Source: Chitinophagales bacterium
GTDB taxonomy: Bacteria; Bacteroidota; Bacteroidia; Chitinophagales; Chitinophagaceae
DNA: 64,000 bases
Assembly: GCA_020636505.1 (NCBI GenBank)
Contig: JACJXR010000005.1
Coordinates: forward strand, 1 to 64,000
Reading direction: 5' to 3'
In this document: positions 51,703 to 59,721 of the stretch, piece after piece
Numbering within the stretch: the first letter of the stretch is position 1
Layout of the letters: every line of letters begins with the position of its first letter
Program-made: the position numbers and the translations under genes
Notes under the pieces: generated by a model
What the model was told of the DNA's origin: nothing
The model's input: only the letters and a program-made list of their open reading frames with translations
Databases searched by the model: none

Positions 51703-52527
51703 ATGCATCAAATGAGGCCGATTGGCATTTTCGACTCCGGTTTTGGAGGACTTACCGTATTCAGAGCTATCAAAAACAAACTGCCGCAGTATGACTATCT
51801 GTACCTCGGCGACAATGCGCGCGCTCCATACGGGAACAAGTCCTTCGAAGAGGTATATGAGTATACCCTACAGAGCGTAAAATGGATGTTCGCCCAAGGC
51901 TGTCCGCTCATTATACTGGCCTGCAACACCGCATCGGCTCAAGTATTGCGAAAGATCCAACAAGACGATATGCCAACCCTTGGTGCCCACAAACGCGTGT
52001 TAGGCGTAATCAGACCAACGTCGGAAATCATAGGTGAGTACACCAAAAACAATGCTGTAGGCATATTGGCTACGCAACGTACAGTCAACTCAAACACTTA
52101 TCCGGAAGACATTCACGAACGCTATCCCGAAGTGGAGGTGTATCAACAAGCATGCCCTATGTGGGTAAGACTGATAGAAGACGGTCAATATAAGACGGAT
52201 GCTATGGACAAGTACATCAAAGAAGATGTTGAAGCTCTGTTGGAGCAGTCAGGCGATATAGATACCATCATCTTGGGATGTACACACTACCCCTTGGTGG
52301 CAGACAGGATAAAACAACATCTACCGGAGGGAATAACATTGGTATCGCAGGTGGAAATAGTGGCCGACAGCCTTGTCGACTACCTGAGCCGCCACAAGTT
52401 CATCGAAGAGCAGATAACAACATCAGGCAATACAAGATTCTACACAACAGACCCTGCTGAAGAATTCAACAAGCATGGTGTTGAGTTCTTCGGAGAAGAA
52501 GTGCAAGCGGAACATATAAAGTTGTAA
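51703..52527 (+). CDS. murI: Glutamate racemase
   Basis: Makes D-glutamate for peptidoglycan. 274 residues from ATG 51703. The frame is open to 51508, but that part is hydrophobic junk containing the hairpin and promoter. The N-terminal IGIFDSGFGGLTVF is the family motif. The two catalytic Cys are in LACNTASA (Cys74) and LGCTHYPL (Cys193). ATG 51712 (MRPIGIFDSG) is an alternative start. Confidence 0.95.
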   Translation: MHQMRPIGIFDSGFGGLTVFRAIKNKLPQYDYLYLGDNARAPYGNKSFEEVYEYTLQSVKWMFAQGCPLIILACNTASAQVLRKIQQDDMPTLGAHKRVLGVIRPTSEIIGEYTKNNAVGILATQRTVNSNTYPEDIHERYPEVEVYQQACPMWVRLIEDGQYKTDAMDKYIKEDVEALLEQSGDIDTIILGCTHYPLVADRIKQHLPEGITLVSQVEIVADSLVDYLSRHKFIEEQITTSGNTRFYTTDPAEEFNKHGVEFFGEEVQAEHIKL

Positions 52528-52529
52528 TC

Positions 52530-54179
52530 TTAACTCGTTACAGGCTTCTCAAATACGGTTTTACCGTTGTTGCGTGCGGCATGGCTCTCTTTGGCAGCCT
52601 TCACAAATGCAACGAACAATGGATGCGGGTTCTCAACCGTACTCTTGTACTCAGGGTGAAACTGAACACCTACGAAGTATGGATGCTCCGGAAGTTCCAC
52701 AATCTCAACAAGATCGGTTTCGGGATTTTTACCTACAGCCTTCATACCGGCATTCTCAAACGCTTCCAAATAAGCATTGTTGAACTCGTAACGGTGGCGG
52801 TGGCGTTCTGAAATATCCTTCTGTCCGTATATCTCCGCAACCTTGGAGCCTTCGGCCAATGTGCAATCATAAGCACCGAGCCTCATCGTACCACCCATCT
52901 GAGTGATGTTCTTCTGCTCTTCCATAATGCTTATCACTGCATCGTTGGTATCTTCGTTCATCTCCAACGAGTGTGCTTTAGGCATGTTCAACACATTGCG
53001 TGCAAACTCCACACAGGCCATTTGCATACCAAGACATATACCGAAGAACGGCAACCTGTTTTCTCTTGCATAACGGATAGCGTCTATCTTACCGTCTATA
53101 CCGCGACTACCGAAACCCGGTGCCACCAATATGGCGTCAAGGTTCTTCAGCTTTTCAGCAGCATTCTGAGGAGTCAAGTCTTCGGAGTGGATATTGCGTA
53201 CCTCAACTTTACATTCGTTAATGGCTCCCGCATGTATCAATCCTTCCAGTATTGACTTATATGCATCTTGCAGCTCCACATACTTACCGATGAGGCCGAC
53301 GGTCACTTTGGATTTAGGGTAGCGAAGCTTGTCCAAAAACTCTTTCCACTTGGAGAGCTCAGGCTCTGTATCTAAAGGCAGGTCCAGTTTTTTAAGAGAG
53401 ATTATATCCAACTGTTCACGCATCATCTCCAACGGTACGCGATAGATGGTATCGGCATCCAACGCCTCTATCACCGCATCTTGGGTAACGTTACAGAACT
53501 GTGCTATTTTCTTTTTAAGGTCCTTGTACAAAGGCTCTTCCGTGCGGCAAACGATCACATCAGGTGTCAACCCGTTTTCGCTCATCGTCTTAACGGAGTG
53601 CTGTGTAGGCTTTGTTTTCAATTCTTTCGCCGCCTTCAGGTAAGGTATCAGCGTCAAGTGTATCACAATACAATTGTCCTCGCCCAACTCCCACTTCAAC
53701 TGACGAACCGCCTCTATGTATGGAAGGCTTTCTATATCACCAACCGTACCACCAAGCTCGGTGATGACGATGTCGTATTTATTGTCTTCGCCCAACAACA
53801 ATATGCGGCGTTTGATCTCATCCGTAATGTGCGGTATCACCTGTACGGTTTTACCCAGATAAGCACCTTCGCGCTCTTTATTGATAACGTATTGATAGAT
53901 ACGTCCTGTCGTTACGTTGTTGGCCTGTGATGTAAATGTATTCAGGAAACGCTCGTAGTGACCAAGGTCAAGATCGGTTTCGGCACCGTCTTCTGTCACA
54001 TAACACTCACCATGTTCGTATGGGTTCAGTGTACCCGGATCCACGTTGATGTATGGATCGAACTTTTGGATGGTGGTCTTATACCCTCTTGCTTGCAGCA
54101 ATTTCGCCAGCGACGCTGCAATGATTCCTTTTCCTAATGAAGAAGTAACACCTCCTGTAACAAAAATGTACTTGGTCAT
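52530..54179 (-). CDS. pyrG: CTP synthase
   Basis: Converts UTP to CTP with ATP and glutamine. 549 residues. The N-terminal amidoligase domain starts KYIFVTGGVTSSLGKGI (P-loop) and contains DPYINVDPGTLNPYEHGECYVTEDGAETDLDLGHYER. The C-terminal class I glutaminase domain has the nucleophile Cys382 in FGICLGMQMA and the His-x-Glu of QFHPEYKS. It has a roughly 60-nt leader. Confidence 0.98.
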   Translation of the reverse strand: MTKYIFVTGGVTSSLGKGIIAASLAKLLQARGYKTTIQKFDPYINVDPGTLNPYEHGECYVTEDGAETDLDLGHYERFLNTFTSQANNVTTGRIYQYVINKEREGAYLGKTVQVIPHITDEIKRRILLLGEDNKYDIVITELGGTVGDIESLPYIEAVRQLKWELGEDNCIVIHLTLIPYLKAAKELKTKPTQHSVKTMSENGLTPDVIVCRTEEPLYKDLKKKIAQFCNVTQDAVIEALDADTIYRVPLEMMREQLDIISLKKLDLPLDTEPELSKWKEFLDKLRYPKSKVTVGLIGKYVELQDAYKSILEGLIHAGAINECKVEVRNIHSEDLTPQNAAEKLKNLDAILVAPGFGSRGIDGKIDAIRYARENRLPFFGICLGMQMACVEFARNVLNMPKAHSLEMNEDTNDAVISIMEEQKNITQMGGTMRLGAYDCTLAEGSKVAEIYGQKDISERHRHRYEFNNAYLEAFENAGMKAVGKNPETDLVEIVELPEHPYFVGVQFHPEYKSTVENPHPLFVAFVKAAKESHAARNNGKTVFEKPVTS

Positions 54180-54248
54180 AACGCTCCTATTTTGCAGACC
54201 GTAGCAGTTTTAAACAATAAATAAATGGGGATTGCTTTATCGGTCGCA

Positions 54249-54256
54249 CAAAGTTA
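54249..54256 (-). promoter_or_regulatory. -7 element TAACTTTG of pyrG
   Basis: Exact TAnnTTTG on the minus strand, 69 nt before ATG 54179. This gives one of the few long leaders in the window. Confidence 0.6.
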
Positions 54257-54333
54257 GCAAAGAAAAATTGAAGCAAAAATTTATTTATACACCATACATT
54301 GACGCTGTTGTCTGAAATTGTAATTGCTATATA

Positions 54334-54341
54334 TAACTTTG
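54334..54341 (+). promoter_or_regulatory. -7 element TAACTTTG of the E1 gene
   Basis: Exact TAnnTTTG, 18 nt before ATG 54360. Confidence 0.65.
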
Positions 54342-54359
54342 CAACCTTAACCACCGCAC

Positions 54360-56339
54360 ATGCATTTTGACAAGACGGGATACGAATTGGAACAACTGAT
54401 TGAGTTATATACACATATGCTCCGCTCTCGAATGATAGAGGAGAAAATGTTGGTATTGCTCAGACAGGGAAAGGTGAGTAAATGGTTCAGCGGTATCGGT
54501 CAAGAGGCCATTGCCATAGGAGCCACATTGGCCATGGATAAGGACGAATACATCATGCCGCTACACCGCAACCTCGGTGTATTCACAGGGCGTGGCGTAC
54601 CGTTCGACAAGCTGTTCATGCAATGGCAGGGTAAGAAAGACGGCTTCAGCAAAGGCAGAGAGCGTTCTTTCCACTTCGGGACTAATGATTATCATATCTG
54701 CGGAATGATATCCCACCTCGGCCCGCAGCTTGCGATAGCAGACGGTGTGGCTTTGGCGCACAAGCTAAATAAGGAAAACAAAGTAGCACTTGCATTTACA
54801 GGTGAAGGAGGAACCAGTGAGGGCGATTTTCACGAAGCACTGAACGTGGCAGCCGTATGGAATCTGCCTGTGATATTCTTGGTGGAGAACAACGGATATG
54901 GACTAAGCACCCCAACATCTGAGCAATATGCTTGTAGGCAAATTGCAGACAGGGCCATAGGCTACGGCATGAAGGGCATGACCATTGAGGGAAACAACAT
55001 ATTGGAGGTATACAACACAATTAAGTATGCTCGTCAATATTGCATAGAAGAACAAAAGCCCATATTGATAGAATGTATGACCTTCCGTATGCGTGGGCAT
55101 GAAGAGGCAAGTGGCACCAAGTATGTGCCCAATGAGTTGTTTGAAGAGTGGGGCAAGAAAGACCCCGTATTGCGTTATGAAGAATACCTGCTAGAGCAAA
55201 GTGTACTGACGCAGTTCCTCATCAATGAGATAAGAGAGAAGATAAAGAAGGAGATAGAAGACGGCATCGCTAAAGGCTTTGAGGCAAACGAACCTGTAGC
55301 AGACACAGAGGAAGAGCTTAATGATATATACGCTCCATTCGATGGGCAAGCAATAGGCCCTGCTTCAGCAACCAAAAGCGAGAAGAAGTTCATACAAGCC
55401 ATCAGTGACGGATTGAAGCAAAGCATGCAAAAGCATGATAACCTTGTGCTGATGGGGCAAGACATTGCCGAGTACGGTGGTGCGTTCAAAGTGACACAAG
55501 GTTTTATTGAAGAGTTTGGCAGAGAAAGAGTACGTAACACTCCAATATGCGAGAGTGCTATCGTAGGTGCCGCTTTGGGCTTATCTCTTAAGGGATACAA
55601 GGCTATGATGGAAATGCAGTTTGCCGATTTCGTGTCGGTTGGCTTCAACCAGATAGTGAACAACTTAGCCAAGATATACTACCGCTGGGGGCAGAATGCC
55701 GATGTGGTGGTACGTATGCCTACCGGTGCAGGAGTAGGAGCAGGACCGTTCCACTCGCAAAGCAATGAGGCTTGGTTCACACATGTACCCGGTCTTAAGG
55801 TGGTATACCCTTCCACTCCGGAAGATGCCAAAGGATTGCTTTGTGCGGCCATCAACGACCCCAATCCCGTGATGTACTTCGAGCACAAAGCATTATACCG
55901 AAGTATAAGCGGAGATGTTCCCGACGATTACTACACCATAGAAATAGGCAAAGCAAGAACAGTACAACAGGGCGATGATGTAAGTATCATCACTTACGGT
56001 AGCGGTGTTCACTGGGCAAAGCAATACGCTGAAAGCAACAAAGACGTTTCATTCGATATACTTGATCTCCGCAGTTTGCTGCCATTGGACTACGATGCCA
56101 TTCGCGAGTCTGTGACACGTACCGGCAAAGTGCTGATACTGCACGAGGATACACTGTTTGGCGGTATAGGCGGAGAGCTGAGCGCATGGATAACAGAGAA
56201 CTGTTTTGAACTGCTAGACGCACCGATCGTTCGCTGTGGTAGCTTAGACACTCCCGTGCCTTTCGCCATAGCGTTGGAGCAGAACTTCTTGGCCAAAAGC
56301 AGGCTAGACGAATGTGTGCAAAAACTGATGCGTTATTAA
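54360..56339 (+). CDS. 2-oxoacid dehydrogenase E1, fused alpha-beta
   Basis: 659 residues. The alpha half (1-about 330) has the TPP motif TGEGGTSEGDFHEALNVAAVWNLPVIFLVENNGYG. The beta half (about 340-659) has LMGQDIAEYGGAFKVTQGF and RMPTGAGVGAGPFHSQS. It decarboxylates branched-chain 2-oxoacids or pyruvate and passes acyl groups to an E2. E2 and E3 genes are not adjacent. The fusion is common in Bacteroidota; branched-chain substrates are more likely than pyruvate, but sequence alone does not settle this. Confidence 0.92.
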   Translation: MHFDKTGYELEQLIELYTHMLRSRMIEEKMLVLLRQGKVSKWFSGIGQEAIAIGATLAMDKDEYIMPLHRNLGVFTGRGVPFDKLFMQWQGKKDGFSKGRERSFHFGTNDYHICGMISHLGPQLAIADGVALAHKLNKENKVALAFTGEGGTSEGDFHEALNVAAVWNLPVIFLVENNGYGLSTPTSEQYACRQIADRAIGYGMKGMTIEGNNILEVYNTIKYARQYCIEEQKPILIECMTFRMRGHEEASGTKYVPNELFEEWGKKDPVLRYEEYLLEQSVLTQFLINEIREKIKKEIEDGIAKGFEANEPVADTEEELNDIYAPFDGQAIGPASATKSEKKFIQAISDGLKQSMQKHDNLVLMGQDIAEYGGAFKVTQGFIEEFGRERVRNTPICESAIVGAALGLSLKGYKAMMEMQFADFVSVGFNQIVNNLAKIYYRWGQNADVVVRMPTGAGVGAGPFHSQSNEAWFTHVPGLKVVYPSTPEDAKGLLCAAINDPNPVMYFEHKALYRSISGDVPDDYYTIEIGKARTVQQGDDVSIITYGSGVHWAKQYAESNKDVSFDILDLRSLLPLDYDAIRESVTRTGKVLILHEDTLFGGIGGELSAWITENCFELLDAPIVRCGSLDTPVPFAIALEQNFLAKSRLDECVQKLMRY

Positions 56340-56354
56340 TGTCAGGATGTTTAC

Positions 56355-56362
56355 TATTTTCG
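56355..56362 (+). promoter_or_regulatory. -7-like element TATTTTCG, leaderless lipoprotein gene
   Basis: One mismatch to TAnnTTTG and identical to the box before radA; 6 nt before ATG 56369. Confidence 0.4.
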
Positions 56363-56368
56363 TGATGA

Positions 56369-57259
56369 ATGAAGGGGAATAGAAACATACACGTCACAGT
56401 CATCATACTTCTGTCAACCTTTTGGCTAGCCGGCTGCGACAGTACCGGTAGCAGTCAGCAACCGCCTTCCATCAAGATGGGCGACCCGTCCACCATCGTC
56501 ACAGAGACCGATTCTCAATACCTGCAAGACTTTGTGGTGGACTTAAAACTGGCCGACAGACCTGTACAAACCGTACAGGAGCAACCCGAAGAATCTCCAC
56601 AACAACCTCAAGCCGATACAACTACAACCGTTGCACATCAACCCGAACCGGCACAACCGACCGCCACACCGGGAGAACCCACACGTGCAGACCTATTGGC
56701 GAAGAAGGGTTTGAAAGTACCCTTCCCTCAAGTACAACTGTTCATCCCCAACATAGATACACGCACCTACCAAAAGTTCAACTTTGAAACCGCATACGGC
56801 GCCAGCTATGAGTTAACCGAAGGCAAATTAGACGGCAACCACATTGTCATTGGCAGCAAAGGAACCATCAGCGCAGTATACATGCGTTACCAAACAATCA
56901 TAGTAGCACGCAACAAGCTAGGCATGTTGCCATTGGAAACGCTCAGAAAAACAACCGAGTGGGAAAAGATAAAAGGTGATAAGGGCGTTTACAAAATAGA
57001 CCTGCCTGACAACAAACTCGAACGCATCAAAGTATCCAACAAAGCCATACGCAACGCTGTGACCCGTGCCACCCGCGACCGCAACTGGACGGCAAACGGA
57101 AGGCGCCAATGGTTGAATGCAGTGAAACGCGTGAACAGCACCAACCAAAAACCACTCGGCCCCGAACTACGCGCAGTTATGTGGAAAGTAGTGGGTAAAG
57201 ATGAGAATGGACGTCCATTCCAGAGACAACTCCGCATGGACATTCCCATTAAGACTTAA
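56369..57259 (+). CDS. Lipoprotein of unknown function with Pro/Gln/Thr-rich linker
   Basis: 296 residues. Signal peptide ends in lipobox WLAGC (Cys near 23). A flexible linker (about 70-110, rich in P, Q, T, E) precedes a folded C-terminal domain from about residue 115 (VPFPQVQLFIPNIDTRTYQKFNFETAYGA...), which ends strongly basic. No family recognised. The linker could let the domain reach peptidoglycan or the opposite membrane. The stop shares TTAA with the convergent ridA gene. Confidence 0.8.
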   Translation: MKGNRNIHVTVIILLSTFWLAGCDSTGSSQQPPSIKMGDPSTIVTETDSQYLQDFVVDLKLADRPVQTVQEQPEESPQQPQADTTTTVAHQPEPAQPTATPGEPTRADLLAKKGLKVPFPQVQLFIPNIDTRTYQKFNFETAYGASYELTEGKLDGNHIVIGSKGTISAVYMRYQTIIVARNKLGMLPLETLRKTTEWEKIKGDKGVYKIDLPDNKLERIKVSNKAIRNAVTRATRDRNWTANGRRQWLNAVKRVNSTNQKPLGPELRAVMWKVVGKDENGRPFQRQLRMDIPIKT

Positions 57260-57678
57260 TCAATCGTAGCAATACACTTCAGCTCGATGGCTATCGGTGT
57301 GGGTAGCGAGCTTATCTCAACAGTGGTACGACAAGGTTGATTGTCCTTGAAATATTCTGCATATACTTTATTGTAAGTGGCGAAGTCGCGCTTCATGTTC
57401 ACCAAAAAGGTGGTCACGTCTACAAGATTGTCCCAACTGCTACCACATTCTTCCAATACTATACGCACATTGTCGAACACATTGCGGCACTGCGCTTCAA
57501 AATCGAATTCTAGGAAGTTGCCGTTCTTATCCAACTTCAAACCCGGCACCACCATATCGTTCTCCCCCGCCTCTCGCGGACCTATACCCGAAAGGAACAA
57601 TAAATTGCCCACACGGCGTGCATGAGGGTACAAGCCTACCGGCTTAGGTGCTTTATCTGTTGAAAGTTTATCGCTCAT
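57256..57678 (-). CDS. RidA-family deaminase, possibly 2-aminomuconate deaminase
   Basis: 140 residues of the RidA/YjgF trimer fold. LFLSGIGPRE and the substrate-arginine motif PCRTTVEISSLPTPIAIELKCIA are present. RidA proteins hydrolyse reactive enamines; a subgroup deaminates 2-aminomuconate in kynurenine/2-aminophenol degradation. Here the gene is in one operon with an aldehyde dehydrogenase of the aminomuconate-semialdehyde type, which favours that role. Third gene, after the ALDH and a 2-TM protein. Confidence 0.85.
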   Translation of the reverse strand: MSDKLSTDKAPKPVGLYPHARRVGNLLFLSGIGPREAGENDMVVPGLKLDKNGNFLEFDFEAQCRNVFDNVRIVLEECGSSWDNLVDVTTFLVNMKRDFATYNKVYAEYFKDNQPCRTTVEISSLPTPIAIELKCIATID

Positions 57679-57681
57679 ATA

Positions 57682-58008
57682 TCAAAGTATATTACTAAGC
57701 AAAAGTATTATAATAGGGAATGCAATTATTATCAGTCTATAAAGGGTCACTAAACCATTATGTCTTTTTATAAGTTTATTAGTACTCTCCACATCAGACA
57801 CATCTGCAATGAGTGAGGGATACACTTTGAAAAAACTAATCTCAAACATTTGATTTTCAGGTGTATCTACAAAAGCATCAATATACTCCTTACTATTCTC
57901 TTTTCTAACCATGTCGTAATACTTACCATATAAAACGTAAATCCATAACTGAATTGACATTATGCATATGGTGAACACAACTGAAATTATCAAGTAGAAT
58001 GCAATCAT
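57682..58008 (-). CDS. Small two-TM protein inside the ALDH-RidA operon
   Basis: 108 residues. N-terminal helix (about 3-25), polar middle (YYDMVRKENSKEYIDAFVDTPENQMFEISFF), C-terminal helix (about 90-107). No family recognised. It lies 6 nt after the ALDH stop and 3 nt before ridA, so it is certainly co-transcribed. The composition is more AT-rich than its neighbours. It is not an obvious part of aromatic degradation. Confidence 0.78.
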   Translation of the reverse strand: MIAFYLIISVVFTICIMSIQLWIYVLYGKYYDMVRKENSKEYIDAFVDTPENQMFEISFFKVYPSLIADVSDVESTNKLIKRHNGLVTLYRLIIIAFPIIILLLSNIL

Positions 58009-58014
58009 ATCTTT

Positions 58015-59472
58015 TTACAATTCCACACAAACGTTTTTCGGGTCGGTGAAGAAGCGCAATGCTTCCCAACCACCTTCGCGGCCCACACCCGAACTGTTGA
58101 ACCCACCAAACGGCGTGCGCAAGTCGCGCATCAACCAACAGTTCACCCATATGATACCACTCTTCACTTTCATGGCCACACGATTGGCACGGCTAATGTC
58201 TTGCGTCCATATGGTGGCAGCCAGTCCGTAGTCACTCATATTGGCCAACTCCAATGCTTCGTCTTCCGTTTTGAAAGATTGTATGGTCACCACCGGACCG
58301 AAAATCTCTTCCATATTGGTACGGCAGTCGGGGCCCAACCCTTCAATGATGGTCGGCTGTATAAACAATCCATTCTCACATCTTCCTGTACCCTTCACAG
58401 CTTCACCTCCCAACAATATCTTACCGCCTTCTTCCTTCGCCAAGGCTATCGCACCCAATACTTTATCGTAGTGCATTTTGCTCACTACCGCACCTTGCTT
58501 GCTGCTGTCTTCCAACGGATCTCCCGGTATCAACTTGCCGGCGCGCGCGATGAATTCCGCTTTGAACTTTTCGTAAATGCTTTCTTCAATCAATACACGG
58601 CTACCACACAAACATATCTGCCCTTGGTTGGCAAACGAAGATTGTAATGTGGTGCGCATAGCTTTGTCCCAATCACAATCTGCAAATATGATGTTGGGGT
58701 TCTTACCACCCAGCTCCAATGATATCTTTTTGAACATCGGGCCTGCCGTTGCTGCTATCTGCTTACCCGCACGTGTACTACCCGTGAATGAAATGGCCTT
58801 TATTTCGGGATGCTCCACAATGGCACTGCCACAGTTGGGGCCATTGCCATGAATGATGTTCAACACACCATCGGGCAATCCTGCTTCTTTACAAATGACA
58901 CTCAGCAAGTAACCGGTCATCGGTGTCACCTCGCTCGGCTTGGCCACCACGCAATTACCCACCGCCAATGCAGGAGCTATCTTCCATGTGAACAAGTACA
59001 AAGGCAAGTTCCAAGGAGAGATGCAACCCACCACACCTATCGGCTGACGCAGTGTGTAGTTTATTGCTTTGTCCTCGGTCATATGGCTTTCGGAAGCAAA
59101 GTGCATTTGCCCGGTGGCGAAGAACCTGAAATTGCTGGAAGCACGAGGTATGTCCACCTTCTTGCTCAACCAAAGCGGCTTGCCGTTATCATTGGTTTCC
59201 GCCAAAGCCAGTGCATCCAAATTGGCATCTATCAGCTCGGCTATTTTGTTGAGCACTTTGAATCTGTCCTCTGCAGGAGTGGTACTCCATGTAGGGAAAG
59301 CTGCCTTAGCCGCATCCACTGCCGCTTGCACATCTTTAATATCACTGTCGGGTGTATGACTGTACACCTCCCCTATGGCGGGGTTCACGTTGTCCATATA
59401 GTTGCCGCCAAGCGGCTTTTGCAACCGTCCACCGATGTAATTGGCTATATATTCAGGCGCTTTCAAATCCAT
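58015..59472 (-). CDS. Aldehyde dehydrogenase, 2-aminomuconate-semialdehyde type
   Basis: 485 residues. NAD(P)-binding and catalytic residues are present: Glu in SLELGGKNPNIIF and Cys287 in NQGQICLCGSRVL. The C-terminal WVNCWLMRDLRTPFGGFNSSGVGREGG resembles ALDH8 / 2-aminomuconic and 2-hydroxymuconic semialdehyde dehydrogenases more than betaine or succinate-semialdehyde enzymes. Probable role: oxidation of 2-aminomuconate 6-semialdehyde below kynurenine. First gene of a three-gene operon, leaderless promoter, with TTGTTGC repeats upstream. Confidence 0.88.
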   Translation of the reverse strand: MDLKAPEYIANYIGGRLQKPLGGNYMDNVNPAIGEVYSHTPDSDIKDVQAAVDAAKAAFPTWSTTPAEDRFKVLNKIAELIDANLDALALAETNDNGKPLWLSKKVDIPRASSNFRFFATGQMHFASESHMTEDKAINYTLRQPIGVVGCISPWNLPLYLFTWKIAPALAVGNCVVAKPSEVTPMTGYLLSVICKEAGLPDGVLNIIHGNGPNCGSAIVEHPEIKAISFTGSTRAGKQIAATAGPMFKKISLELGGKNPNIIFADCDWDKAMRTTLQSSFANQGQICLCGSRVLIEESIYEKFKAEFIARAGKLIPGDPLEDSSKQGAVVSKMHYDKVLGAIALAKEEGGKILLGGEAVKGTGRCENGLFIQPTIIEGLGPDCRTNMEEIFGPVVTIQSFKTEDEALELANMSDYGLAATIWTQDISRANRVAMKVKSGIIWVNCWLMRDLRTPFGGFNSSGVGREGGWEALRFFTDPKNVCVEL

Positions 59473-59476
59473 TTGA

Positions 59477-59484
59477 CAAAAGTA
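59477..59484 (-). promoter_or_regulatory. -7 element TACTTTTG of the ALDH operon
   Basis: Exact TAnnTTTG on the minus strand, 4 nt before ATG 59472. The TTGTTGC array begins 22 bp upstream of the box, right at the -33 position. Confidence 0.65.
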
Positions 59485-59506
59485 ATACTATGATTTGAGA
59501 ATACGG

Positions 59507-59533
59507 TTGTTGCATTTTGTTGCGAATTGTTGC
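59507..59533 (+). repeat. Three TTGTTGC repeats phased at 10 bp
   Basis: TTGTTGC at 59507, 59517 and 59527, each starting exactly 10 bp after the last. Placed just upstream of the ALDH -33 region: an activator-site geometry. Confidence 0.8.
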
Positions 59534-59576
59534 GTGAATCATAGTATGCATGAGAAACTAAACATTTAATCATCAA

Positions 59577-59584
59577 TACTTTAG
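59577..59584 (+). promoter_or_regulatory. -7-like element TACTTTAG between the two TTGTTGC arrays
   Basis: Same variant as the box at 5421. It would start a plus-strand transcript near 59590, inside the second array, 130 nt before the lipoprotein ATG at 59722. Confidence 0.35.
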
Positions 59585-59589
59585 CACTC

Positions 59590-59640
59590 AAATTGTTGCA
59601 ATTTGTTGCGAAATCCGTGTTTTTTTCTCTGCAACAATTT
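59590..59640 (+). repeat. Second TTGTTGC pair and an inverted copy
   Basis: TTGTTGC at 59593 and 59603 (10-bp phase). AAATTGTTGCA (59590-59600) has a perfect inverted partner TGCAACAATTT (59630-59640). The 20-mer at 59593-59612 differs at one position from that at 59507-59526. Confidence 0.8.
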
Positions 59641-59721
59641 CATAAAAACAAATCATGGTTTTTAGGTTCATTTACAATGACAAATATACGTAATTTTTAA
59701 AAATATTTCGTATAATTGTGT

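Noticed and set aside
59507..59640. CRISPR-like array from the TTGTTGC repeats
   Set aside because: Repeats are 7-10 bp with no spacers and no cas genes; the geometry is that of protein-binding sites.
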